Shown piece after piece: positions 10,632-21,245 of a stretch of DNA of 64,000 nucleotides. The stretch is from the NCBI GenBank assembly GCA_030710605.1, contig CP092886.1:56416885-56480884 (forward strand), in the 5' to 3' direction. The notes under the pieces were generated by a model. It searched no databases, was not told where the DNA came from, and saw nothing but the letters and a program-made list of their open reading frames with translations. Every line of letters begins with the position of its first letter. Position 1 is the first letter of the stretch. The stretch is from Cordylochernes scorpioides. Lineage: Eukaryota > Arthropoda > Arachnida > Pseudoscorpiones > Chernetidae. The translations under genes and the position numbers were made by a program.

Positions 10632-10692
10632 ATTTGAATTTTTTTTTTTTTTTTTGCGCGACGTTTCGATGAACATCCTTCACCCTCGTCAA
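10632..10692 (-). repeat. Penelope-like end with hammerhead-like boxes
   Basis: The minus strand reads TTGACGA, a hairpin (GGTGAA...TTCATC), then GAAACGTCGCGC and a run of A. This is the box order of the minimal hammerhead ribozymes reported from Penelope-like elements, with the first base of CUGANGA changed to U. No PLE protein lies beside it. Confidence 0.5.
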
Positions 10693-10861
10693 GATAAAAG
10701 TTCAAACAGAGAGAGAGAGAGAAGCCATAGAATAGTTCGACTTCTAATTCATTATGATTATTACTATGGGGTAGAGAGAGGCTCTCTCTTGCTATTACCA
10801 TCTGGCTAAAGTGACGTGTCCTTTTGTCATGAAATGCGTGTTGTTGTAGATATTCCTATAC

Positions 10862-10990
10862 TACTATAAAATAAATAAATGACGAGCCCGCGCCAAGATT
10901 CGAATTTGGGATCTTCTGCTCAGTAGAGTCAGACAGATTGAACGTTGGACACATTACGTTCTCTAAAGTGCCGCCAATATACAATAATAC
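10862..10990 (-). other. tRNA-like passenger sequence
   Basis: The minus strand has a B-box-like segment (AATTCGAATCTTGG) and upstream A-box-like sequence, ending towards an A/T-rich tract. It does not form a complete cloverleaf. It sits just outside the Helitron end at 11102. Confidence 0.3.
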
Positions 10991-11101
10991 ATTCAGCATC
11001 TCACGTATCAAGTAAGGAAATAGGCGTTACAGCACAAGTAGACAAGAAATGTACAAGAATATGACGCAAAGAAATAGCATCTACTATGTTTTATATATTT
11101 A

Positions 11102-12136
11102 CTAGACGAATGGCCCGGGCAACGCCCGGGTTTTACCCGAGTGCGAATATATTTTAAAAACGTTGTCTTGGGTGGTCGCTATAGACAGGGTGGTCTGTAT
11201 AGACAGGTGTATGTATCACACAGCCGATAACAGGGTTGTCTAGAGTGGCCGCTATAGACAGGGTGGTCTGTATAGACAGGTGTATGTATCACACAGCCGA
11301 TAACAGGGTTGTCTAGAGTGGCCGCTATAGACAGGGTGGTCTGTATAGACAGGTGGATGTATCACACAGCTGATAACAGGGTTGTCTAGAGTGGTCGCTA
11401 TAGACAGGGTGGTTTGTATAGACAGGTGGATGTATCACACAGCTGATAACAGGGTTGTCTAGAGTGGCCGCTATAGACAGGTGTATGTATCACACAGCTG
11501 ATAACAGGGTTGCCTAGAGTGGCCGCTATAGACAGGGTGGTCTGTATAGACAGGTGGATGTATCACACAGCTGATAACAGGGTTGTCTAGAGTGGTCGCT
11601 ATAGTCAGGGTGGTTTGTATAGACAGGTGTATGTATCACACTGCTGATAACAGGGTTGCCTAAGGTGTCCGCTATAGACAGGGTGGTCTGTATAGACAGG
11701 TGGATGTATCACACAGCTGATAACAGGGTTGTCTAGAGTGGCCGCTATAGACAGGTGTATGTATAACACAGCTGATAACAGGGTTATCTAGAATGGCCGC
11801 TATATACAGGGTGGTCTGTAAAGACAGGTGGATGTATCTCACAGCTGATAACAGGGTTGCCTAAGGTGACCGCTATAGTCAGGGTGGTCTGTATAGACAG
11901 GTGGATGTATCACACAGCTGATAACAGGGTTGTCTAGAGTGGCCGCTATAGACAGGTGTATGTATCACACAGCTGATAACAGGGTTGTCTAGAATGGCCG
12001 CTATAGACAGGTGTATGTATCACACAGCTGATAACAGGGTTGTCTAGAGGGGGGCAGGGAAGACACGTGTCCGCCGGCAGCCAATGGGCGCGCATTCTAT
12101 CCGTGAGCTTCAGAATAAGGCAATTATATAAGTAGA
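11102..12136 (-). mobile_element. Non-autonomous Helitron filled with tandem repeats
   Basis: On the minus strand the 3' end has the classical Helitron form: hairpin CCCGGGC-gtt-GCCCGGG about 11 nt before a terminal CTAG (plus 11102-11105), flanked by a host T. A plausible 5' end TCTACTTATATAA starts at 12136 after a host A, giving the A|T insertion preference. There is no Rep/helicase gene. The body is almost wholly the minisatellite at 11155-12050. The 3' end is firm; the 5' end is inferred. Confidence 0.65.
11155..12050. repeat. ~73-bp (and ~55-bp variant) minisatellite inside the Helitron
   Basis: Units contain 'gtggccgctatagacagg', an optional 'gtggtctgtatagacagg' half and 'tgtatcacacagctgataac'. 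Long and short forms alternate irregularly, the short one lacking the second 'tatagacagg' half. There are about a dozen copies. Confidence 0.88.
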
Positions 12137-12314
12137 TACGCTCAAAAGTAATATGTAAGAAGAGGTAACGGGAAAGGGGTTCCAAGGGGGATTCCTCCCT
12201 TAGTCATGGGCCGGAGTTCCTTGCGATATGCAATGCGCCGTCCAATTAAAAATAATAAAAATAATAATAAAATATATGTATATATATACAAGTATTATAC
12301 TTGTATTATATACA

Positions 12315-12782
12315 GCCTGCACCATGCTGACGAGGGCCAACAGCCCGAAACGCGTTCGTGGTTGGCTTTTCTTGAATTTTCAAGAAAATGGGTTGGCCAA
12401 GTATCACGGAACAGGATAAACCAACGTTTAGTTGATTTCTGTTCTATTGATGGCGCTGTGTGCCATCGAAAAAGCTCATGTGCTTGTGGTCAGGATATGC
12501 CGTTTTTGATTTTAATGCCAACCCCTGACTTTTTTTTATTATTACTATTTCAATTATTTTTTCACATATATATAGTAAAAATAAAAATGGCATATCCTGA
12601 CCAGGAGCACATGTGCTTTATAGAAAGCAGAGCGCCATCTGGTGGAACAGAAATCAACTAATCATTGATTTAGCGTGTTCCCTGATATTTGGCCAACCTA
12701 ATTTCTTGATAAATCAAGAAAAGTCATCCACGAAAGCGTTTTCGCGAATTTTGGCGCTCGTCAGCGTGGAGTAAGTAGGCTG
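12315..12782. mobile_element. Foldback family B, two half copies in inverted array
   Basis: A right half (12315-12512, ending GGATATGCC) faces a left half (12592-12782, beginning GGCATATCC) across an AT-rich spacer. The outermost sequences, CAGCCTgcacc...GCTGACGAG and CTCGTCAGC...agtaGGCTG, are themselves inverted complements. The result is a ~470-bp palindromic unit turned inside out relative to the copy at 6939-7195. Confidence 0.6.
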
Positions 12783-12904
12783 TACCATTGCGACCAAAAT
12801 AGTTTTGGTCCCAGAGGCTTCTTGAGAAACCAAGAATTGGGTATTTAAGGCCAAACTTGCGCAAATACGCTTAAGATGTGAAAAAATAATAGAAAAAAAG
12901 AAAA

Positions 12905-14036
12905 CAATCAAAACAAATGTTTAATTTTTTGTTAAATTTTAATGTTCCACCTTTTGAGACTTATTTGCAATTAAATATACAAATTTTTACGACGCATTAC
13001 CTATAATTAGGCAAGCTTCAATGCATTTTAATCAATAGCCCAACTCTACATTGTACAGATTTAATTGACATCCAATGGTACAGGGACAATTCAGCCACGG
13101 CAGTAGAGGACAAAACCCGATGGGCCTACACCAATGTGCGCCAACATACCATTACAGCCAAAACAATTGTTGGGAGAAGATTGAAACTGTACCGCAATAA
13201 TAAATTTCTAGAAGTTCACATTTTTAATTTCGGCCTTCACAGAGCGCCTATCATCATCATCATAATAAAAGCACTTTGGGCCGTAATAATCCCGCGGGCA
13301 GGCGCTCTAATCTCTCAGGATTAGACGTGCGCGACTTTAAAACCGGCATTAAACTTGCTAACTTATTTATTGAATGGTCCGGGCTGGTGGACGATATTAT
13401 CCAAGTTTGACCATTACAGCCTTATCTCCCACCTTCCTTCCTTTAAAATCTCGCCCAGAGATTGGATTTTATATAATTTCTTTAAAACGTTCCGAGTCAT
13501 TTTGCCGCAGCACGGAACGGACGGTGGTGCTACCCAATGATTTATTGAAGAAAAATTAGATAGTTCTGCTTTTTTTCTTTTTTCAAATTATTTATTGGTT
13601 GAAGTGTAATGGACCAATTGAAAGAAAATGTTCAACATGTGGGGAGAAATCGAATATTTGCTGCGTTTGTTCGGAATGATTGTTGGTGAGGTTTGGGTTT
13701 ATTCTGTTTTATTGGTTCACACACAAAGGCTTTCTTTATACTTTCATATTTCTAATTATACCTTTTTTTAATTGCATGAAAATTATATTGTGATTTCAAA
13801 AATAAAGTGATTAGATTTAATTAGAAATATATTTAAGCCCTCTCCCAATTATTCTAATGATATAAATATTTTAATTGTTCAATTTTTTTTTTTATTAAAA
13901 TGATTCGTTTTAATGCCATGATTTGATAAAACTATCTTTTTTTCACGTTGGTTTATTATAAAGTGTTTGATATGTTTATATTATAGGGTGAAGATTAAAT
14001 TTACATATACCTTCGATTATCTCAAATCAAACAGAG
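12905..14036. other. Unassigned stretch
   Basis: No gene is supported. There is a short (ATC)n run near 13250-13265, and a moderately GC-richer block at 13080-13530 that may be decayed transposon. Frames of ~60 codons there overlap each other and show no motif. Confidence 0.4.
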
Positions 14037-14038
14037 TA

Positions 14039-15372
14039 CGAGGTGTGTTCAAAAGGTATCGCGACTTTTGTGTTTTTTCAAATATTATTTATTTATTCAT
14101 GAATACCTATTTTGTCCCCTTCAAAGTAATCCCCATGAGATATTATACACTTGTGCCAACGGTTTTTCCAATCTTCGAAGCACTTCAAAAAATCTTTTTT
14201 TTTTTTTTTTAAATCTTTTTCAGCTCCTCCTTCGATGCCGTCTTTATCTCGTCAAGCGTAGCGTAACGTCGTCCTTTCATGGGCCTCTTCAGTTTAGAGA
14301 ACAAGAAAAAGTCACAGGGGGCCAGATCTGGGGAATACGGTGGCTGCGGCATCATTAGTGTGTTGTTTTTGGCCAAAAAAGTCGCGCACAAGCAACGATG
14401 TGTGAGCAGGGGCGTTATCGTGGTGCAAAAGCCAATTTTTGTTCTTCCACAAATCCGGGCATTTCTGGCGGATTGCTTCGCGCAAATTGCGCATAACTTG
14501 CAGGTAATATTCCTTATTGGCCGTTCTACCCTGTGGCAAGAACTCATGATGCACCACGCCCCTGCAATCGAAGAAAACTGTCAGCAAAACTTTCACATTC
14601 GACCGAACTTGGCGCGCTTTTTTCGGTCTTGGTTCGTGCGGCAGCTTCCATTGAGATGATTGAGCTTTGGTTTCCACGTCATAACCATGAACCCACGCTT
14701 CGTCACCAGTTATGACCCTCTGGAGCAAATTTGGGTCGTCGCGGACAGAGTCCAACATCTCATTAGCAATGTTCATGCGATGCTGTTTTTGGTCGCAATT
14801 GAGCAATTTTGGTACGAATTTCGCGGCGACCCGTCTCATGCCCAAATCATTGATAAAAATCGAATGGCACGAGCCAATCGATATGTTTAGGTCCTCAGAA
14901 ACTTCTCTAACGGTGATTCGACGATTGGCAAATATTATTTTCTCCACTTCAATAATTTTTTTGTCTGTTGTTGAAGTGCTCGGGCGTCCGGCACGCTCTT
15001 CGTCGTTCATATCTTCTCGGCCTCCTGAGAACATTTTGTACCACCGATAAACGTTGCTTCGGTCCAAGGTAGCTTCTCCGTATGCCACAGTCAACATTCG
15101 GAATGCATCCGCGCACTTAATTTCGTTTTTCACACAAAATTTGATACAGGTTCTTTGATCCATTTTTTTTTTAAATAGGTAAAAATCGAAGACGATCCAA
15201 AACACCCGCAAGCAAAGCAGCTGTCAACAATTAAGTGAACATTCAAAATGGCCGAGCTTGTCGGCATAAGTGAGAGACATGAGTACCAACATAAAGCCAC
15301 AAAAAGATCGAAATTCGAATATACGTAACCCGCGAAAATTCAAAAGTCGCGATACTTTTTGAACACACCTCG
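14039..15372 (-). mobile_element. Full-length mariner element, irritans/mauritiana-like D34D type
   Basis: Bounded by ~32-bp terminal inverted repeats beginning CGAGGTGTGTTCAAAA, with one mismatch between ends (GG/AG at positions 17-18). TA dinucleotides at 14037-14038 and 15373-15374 are the expected target duplication. The length of 1334 bp is typical of an autonomous mariner. The transposase inside is broken by two frameshifts, so the copy could only move with help. Confidence 0.93.
14093..15163 (-). pseudogene. mariner transposase, frameshifted
   Basis: Start at 15163 (MDQRTCIKFCVKNE), where mariner proteins begin; the frame is open further upstream, but only by chance. The N-terminal helix-turn-helix region runs to about residue 110. 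Catalytic Asp154 (ITGDEAWVHG) and Asp249 (LLHHDNAPAHT) are in the first frame. A frameshift near 14370 moves the third Asp (YSPDLAPCDFFLF, 34 residues on) into another frame. A poly-A/T expansion at 14197-14213 inserts a stop after KEELKKI, and the true C-terminus (CFEDWKNRW...) resumes beyond it to a stop at 14093. All three catalytic residues survive. Confidence 0.9.
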
Positions 15373-15474
15373 TAAAGTAATAACATATCACTGATATATT
15401 ATCTTTAAACAAAACAGATCAGTGTCTCTCTACATATTTTACATAAAAAGGTAGATTAAGTATGCTGGGGAGGT

Positions 15475-15570
15475 TCACCACTGATAGCCAGGCCCTTCTA
15501 ATATGTTAGCATTGCAGTAAAGGCAGTAGGGAATTGTTTATTTAAAAAAAATACAACGCGCGTAAATTAT
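15475..15570 (+). repeat. Foldback family A fragment
   Basis: Right part of a core (gctgggGAGGTTCACCACTGAT, with the following GA lost) and right arm (cattgcagtaaaggcagtaggg...cgcgcgtaaat). The left arm and the GAAAC box are missing. Confidence 0.6.
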
Positions 15571-15788
15571 TTACAATTTTTTTTTATTATCCGCATACAA
15601 AACCTTTGTGATCGATTTATTGGTTTCTTGAAAGATAATTTTCAATTAAAGCTGAAAGATGGGAGAGATGAAGGATAGAATGCTTACAAAATAACTATTT
15701 GAATATAAATAATAAAAGATATGTATTGTTAAATTTTAATGCATTTTTGAATAAATTTTAACAATTTTACTTAATGAGTACAAATAAA

Positions 15789-16068
15789 AGATGGCGTTGG
15801 TGGAAGAGTGGTGTAAACTGTCTATTTTCGACAGCCACGAACTGGGATCGAATCCCGCATTGGGAACTTTTTCCTAAAAAAAAAAACCTCAATGGCCCCC
15901 GATTCTTGCAAAAGTCCAAGCTCACCAGTGAATAAAAGTAACTAAACCGAGAGCTGATAGACTTGTAAGTGCAAATGTTCAACTGCTATCTACATGTGTA
16001 GACATGTGGTGCACTTGCAGTAAAATCAATCGCTAACTACTCACTATGATTATCATGGTGTACTTGGG
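15789..16068 (+). repeat. tRNA-derived SINE
   Basis: The head has an A-box-like GTTGGTGGAAGAGTGG and the B box GGGATCGAATCCC, then a body shared with 27456-27758: 'GGCCCCCGATTCTTGC', 'AAAGTCCAAGCTCACCAG', 'ACATGTGTAGACATGTGGTG', ending TATCATGGTGTACTTGGGATAA. It would be transcribed by polymerase III and mobilised by a LINE. An A run interrupts the head/body junction. Confidence 0.78.
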
Positions 16069-16093
16069 ATAAATAGAAATTATCAAATATAAA

Positions 16094-16740
16094 TTATATA
16101 CAACCGTATGCTCGTGAGATGTTGGTTGTATGTTGTCGGGCATTATCTTGTTGGGAAATGGTATTATTAGTCTGCTGAAGAAAAGGTAACACAACAGGTT
16201 GCAACACATCTGCAATGTATAGCTGAGCAGTCATTGTGCCTTGAATAAAGACTAAAAGGGATCCTACTTTCATAGCTGATGCCACCCCACACCATGAAGC
16301 CAGGGGTTCTTGCTGTATACCTTTCAAACACAATACAAAAGATGGGATCTAACATGTATCCTGCCGGCATGAATCCCCAAACTAAATCTGGATTCATCAA
16401 AGTTGAGCCTGTCGCTTTTGCGTATGGAGAGAGTGAAATCCTTAATAAAGTCCGGCGACTACGGAGTTTTGCTTCGATAAGACGGTTATTAATGGTGTTC
16501 AGAGATGGTCCAGATTGATTCTGTACATGTAAATCTGCTTAAATCATTGGTACAGTTGTTGTCCTGTCTGCTACAACAATCCTTCGAATCCTCCTATCCT
16601 CTCTCTTTGTTATTACTCTAGGGCGACCTGAACCAAGTTTTCTTGAACTTTTCTCTTCCTTTGATCACTAAGACCAAATTCTCACAACAGCACTTTGATT
16701 GCAGCCTACTCACATAGAAATTTATAAAGTCGAAATTCCA
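16094..16740 (-). pseudogene. Tc1-like transposase remnant
   Basis: Two overlapping frames give recognisable Tc1 (DD34E) segments: 'TPGFMVWGGISYESRIP', then 'VFIQGTMTAQLYIADVLQP', then 'QQDNARQHTTNISRAYG' around the second catalytic Asp. Upstream (16400-16740), fragments of the N-terminal DNA-binding half appear in several frames. Frameshifts and stops are numerous. No inverted repeats were located. Confidence 0.78.
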
Positions 16741-16859
16741 CCTTCTCTGAAGCCTATGATTCTGCCTTTTGTAAAATAAGAATTTTACTTGTATAACGCC
16801 CTTGTTTTCTGCTTTGGCATTCTACAGATTAAATATGATCTTAAGAATAATAATAAAAA

Positions 16860-17580
16860 AAAAACAAGAGATATATCTTTAATTAATAATACACTATGAC
16901 TCTATTTAAATACCCTTTCATTGAATAAACAAGGCTATTTTCATGCACTTTTATTCTAGTCACAGTTTCAAAAAAAATTTACATTCCTTAATATCCTTAT
17001 TAAGTATGCACATTTTCTGAAAATATTTAGTGTTTATAGTTGTGATGCAGTTTTTTTAATGCAAGTCTATATATATATGTTATATAATTTTAAAGTATTT
17101 AAATTTTATTTTCATTCATTATTATTGAATTTTGTTCACATTTTTGAGACTCGTATTTTTAAATTGGTTTATTCAAATATTGTGAGTTGTAAATATCGTG
17201 TTTTTAAGATAAATTTGTGAAAGGAGCATTTGAAAATTAGATATTTCTCAAAATGAGTTTCCTGATTTCTTTATTTTTAATATTCTAGCTTTCAAGCGAT
17301 AATCGCGCTTTAGCAGGCTTAATTAAAAATATCGACTATTTCTTATAAGAAGTGTTTACAAATATACGCGTAGTGTGTAAATATCCACGCGCACTGCGAC
17401 GGACGAATATTTGTGTGTGTGTGTTTACATTTCTTGTAAGAAATGGTCGATGTTTTTAATTAATCCTATTCCGATTATCGATTGAAAGCTAGCATTTCAA
17501 AATATAAAGAAAAGAAGGAAATTCAGTTAGAGAAATCTTTGTAGTTTTTAAATATCGTAAGTAAATAGTTGCTCTTTTAT
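16860..17580. other. AT-rich stretch with a degenerate inverted repeat
   Basis: No gene. Around 17255-17345 and 17440-17500, 'cttcaagcgataat'-like and 'attatcgattgaaagctagc'-like blocks face each other around 17350-17440. This suggests an old inverted-repeat element. Confidence 0.4.
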
Positions 17581-17586
17581 TTTCCA

Positions 17587-18457
17587 CTAGCAGAGTGACC
17601 CGGGGTACGCCCGGGATTTACCCGAGTGCTTATCTGCCCTAGTGAATATATATTTGGTTAGAGCATTCCTAGCTGAAAAGAATAATTTGAATATATAGTT
17701 TTAATATTTAATTTATATATAATTTAAAATAGCCTATCGTTTTCCTCGTATTTTTTTACCTATGTATGGAAATTTTGGTACTGTAAAAAAAAAACTTTGC
17801 TTCAATAATATATAAAAAAAAAAAAAACACCCAGGCTAAGTTTCGAACCAAGGTTGTGGAAATACGAAGCCGTACACCTAACCATTAAGCTACACTTGGC
17901 ATCATAAATATTCGCATGTAAAGCTATTTCAGGCCTTACATATTTCTAACGACCTTTTTGAAATAGGTTTTTGAAACATGGAAATTATAATACTTTAAAT
18001 AAATAGAAATAGAGTGAACACAAATAAAACATACCAAATATTTCGAATTAGAGCAGTTATTTTAAACGGCGAATTAGATCAGTTATATCTAAAATGAAAA
18101 TATATAAATCTTCAAATCGAGCGAGCGTCTATAAATATTTCGATTTAAATCAAGTATTCTAAACGTATGTGTTATTAAGCGAACTATTATTAATAAAATA
18201 TTGAGAAGATTTAGATTTTAAACGTATTTATAACCTTTAAGTACTTGATAGAGGGCGCTGTTCGTGAGCTAAGTAGAATAATTTGAATATATAGTTTCAA
18301 TAATTGATTTATATATTTTTTTAAATAGCCTATCGTCTTCCCCGTATTTTTTTACCTATGTATGGAAATTTTGGTTTGAATTAGTGAACTACTGCGAATT
18401 TGTATACCGGACATATACAAACAAACAAACATACAAACATTGATTTATATATATATA
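17587..18457 (-). mobile_element. Non-autonomous Helitron
   Basis: Minus-strand 5' end TCTATATATATATAAATC (plus 18457 and leftward) after a host A. The 3' end has a CCCGGG...CCCGGG hairpin before CTAG at plus 17587-17590, next to a host T. It is 871 bp with no Rep/helicase ORF. It contains a tRNA-like passenger (17828-17905) and an internal direct repeat: 17665-17782 resembles 18266-18376 ('aataatttgaatatatag', 'tagcctatcg', 'tttttttacctatgtatgg'). Confidence 0.75.
17828..17905 (-). other. tRNA-like passenger inside the Helitron
   Basis: The minus strand has an A box (GTAGCTTAATGGTTAGG), a B box (GGTTCGAAACTTA) and a following T run. A complete acceptor stem does not form, so it is not called as a tRNA gene. 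It is a tRNA-derived relic or SINE head carried by the Helitron. Confidence 0.45.
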
Positions 18458-18619
18458 GATATAACAATAAAATAAAATTAATTTTATAAATTCTATGCTA
18501 ACATTGATGTATAGTTGAATATTTTTATCAATACATATAGTTGATACTAAACTACTTGTTCAAAGATAACATAGGTAAGAAAAAACCTTATAATCTTAAG
18601 GTAAGAAAAACCTTTTGTA

Positions 18620-18652
18620 AAAGCTTTCGAGTCTTGCGTTCTTCTACAAGTA
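18620..18652 (-). repeat. Penelope-like end motif
   Basis: On the minus strand, GTAGAAGAACGCAAGACTCGAAAGC shows the spaced box pair seen at 32892-32940 and 8650-8684, with the first box degenerate. It is an isolated fragment. Confidence 0.35.
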
Positions 18653-18929
18653 CTCTCTGATATACAAATAGTCGATTATACAACGTACATTAAATAATTT
18701 CCAGAACTGTGTGTTCCGCATTTAAAAAGAAACAAAAAAACGAATATTTTTTTCAAAATATGCCCTTCCTTCCTCAATACATCTTTGTCATCTTTTTTTT
18801 TTTTTCCAATTGTCGAAGCAGGAGATAAACCATCTTTTGAGAGGCTCCTCAAGGTTGCTTTCGATTCGGCTTGTATCATATCAACGTTGTCAAATTTCCC
18901 TACTTTTAACTTCATTTTCAATTAAGGAT

Positions 18930-19850
18930 AGAGGTAGGAGTTATTGGGGGCTAAGTTGGGGCGTGTCATCATGGACTGATAAAGATTCCTTGGTGTGCTG
19001 CGGGATTTTTTGTCAAATTGTCTCCAACTGTCGGAATGGTTGCAATCGCCTTCCCATCACGTCCCAGATGTGATCTATGGGTGAGAGTTCAGGAAGTGTT
19101 CGACAAGATTGAAGACAATTCGTAGTAACACGAGCCGTGTGTGGCCGGGCATTATCTTGTTTAAAAGTAAGCCCGGATGATGTGAGAGGAACGGCAACAA
19201 AATAGGCCGTAGAATGTCATCTATGTACTGTTGTGCTGTCAGGATACCAGGAATGACTACCAATTGGGTCATGCTATCAAATAAAATGGCACTTTAGATC
19301 ATAACGCCCTGTTGTGGAGCCGTGTGGTGCTAGAAAGTAAATCCAGAATCCACACACTGTCTCGGATGTCTCCAGACATGTTTGCGACGGTCGTCAGGGC
19401 ACTGTAAGAAATGGGACTCTTCACTAAAGAATATAGGTCCTCAGTCAGCGCAGTTCCAAGTTGATCGCTCCCGACACCAATGTAATCGGACTTTTCGATG
19501 TACGGGTGTGAGGGGTAGGCATCATAACGGTCGGCAAGCTCTTAGATTCCGCTCTATCAGTCGTCTGTTGATGGTCATTTTGGACACTTGTGTGCCGGTC
19601 ACACGTTGGATGGTAGATAACGTGGATTCCGGTGCTGCGACAGCCATTCTGACAATCGCTCTGTCCTCACATTCTGTTATGTCCCTTGGTCGACTGCTGC
19701 CTCCTTGGCGTTGTATTCCTCCGTTGTTTACCCACTTTTGCCAACATCGTCTAATAGCCGCATCACTTTGACACTGATGTCGCACGATTAGTCGATTTGA
19801 CCAACCAGCTTCTTTCAATCCAATGACCCGAATTTTTTGGCGAGGCATTG
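18930..19850 (-). pseudogene. Tc1-like transposase, near full length, broken
   Basis: The start at 19848 (MPRQKIRVIGLKEAGWSNR) gives 108 intact codons covering the paired-like helix-turn-helix domain (GWSNRLIVRHQ, ...RRCWQKWV) and the GGSSRP linker. A stop or frameshift near 19522 breaks it. The catalytic part continues in other frames: 19075-19272 has 'PGILTAQQYIDDILRPILLPF' followed by a corrupted DNARPHTA motif, and the end reads HIWDVMGRRLQ, the usual Tc1 C-terminal signature with the final acidic residue region altered. Terminal repeats were not located. Confidence 0.82.
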
Positions 19851-19869
19851 ATTCAATAAAAATAGTCTT

Positions 19870-21240
19870 ACTGCAAAAAAAAAAAAAATTAAAGGAAAAA
19901 TTTAAAAATCAGTTCGTGCCGCGCCGAATATTAGTCCATAATACTCGTGCTGGATGCGCAGTTCAGATATGCTGGGGCTCTTGCTTTGGATAAATCGGCC
20001 TTCAAATTTCAATCATTTGCATGTTTGGTCGAAACGCCTTTTTATATGTATTTTCATATAAATCTGACAACTCTTTCTTGGTGCTTCGTTTTTTTTTTTT
20101 TTTTGTTATAGCATGAATATATAAAAGCGCTTGATGTAAACTACAAACTAAGCTTTATTCAATTATCAATTGTATTTCTTGCTGCGTCGATTTCCATGTT
20201 AGAGAGTTGTATATGTTATATATTATATCTCATATTTTCATATAGTTGAGGATGCTATAACACTAAGAATGTCTCCTTTTTGATGCACGCAAGGTAAAAA
20301 TGGCTAAACTATTTTTTTTTAACTCGCAAATATTCATAATGTTGTCTGGGTCTATGCCCGATTGTTTTCTAATTGTGAAGCACCAGAATAAATTTAATGC
20401 GATAGAAATATTGATGTCAGAAATGTTCGATATTAATGAGAGGATTTCTTACTCCACTTAAGATTTGCATCGATTTCGCTTGGCCAGAGGAGAAGTGGAG
20501 AAATTTTACCTGGCCATAACCATAAACCAATCTTCGTAGCAAGCTCCTAAATGACCAATAAGTAATCTGTCACAGTTTCGCATCCTTAATAAACGAAATG
20601 TTGCAAGTCCTCCATTCTCCTAAACAATCGCTCCAGGTTCCGCCCCATCAACGAGGCCATTCTCCCGGGTCATTAAAAGTAACCGCGTCCTTAAGTGGCA
20701 GTGAGACTTGCATTGATTCATGGAGGAACAAACGCCTCCTTTGGATACGGTTTTGTATCGTTTAAATATTAGAGTTGTGTGGATGATATTTTTTTGCTCA
20801 ATTTTCGCGAAAAACGTCAAAAATGATCTACTCAGATTACACTGGCCAACAGAATTTTTTTTGTCTGTTGCCGGCGAAGAAACAGCTGTTCTAGGATTTT
20901 TTTAGTGTGCTGATTCCAAATATGTAAAACTTTTCTTTCTATCAGCTCATATTTTAATTATTGCCAACTCATATATTGAAGACATTTTATCCTCTTTGAC
21001 CATGTTTCTATTCCAGTGGCACAGAGTCTCACTCTGTACTTCATAATAAGCCACATATATATTTTCACATATATATTACATCATCATATATTTCCAATAG
21101 CCGTTGCTTGCCCCAACTGTAAATTTTAATTCTCTGGTAGAAAGACAATAATATTGAGTCTTTTTTAAAAATAAAAATACAACCTTTCGCAATGAGTTTC
21201 CTTTATTCTACTTATTTTATATTATTATATTATTTTACTT
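19870..21240. other. Unassigned stretch
   Basis: No gene is supported. Homopolymer runs lie at ~19873-19886 and 20088-20104. The block at 20835-20930 has the look of an old transposon end, but I could not place it. Confidence 0.35.
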
Positions 21241-21245
21241 CAAAT

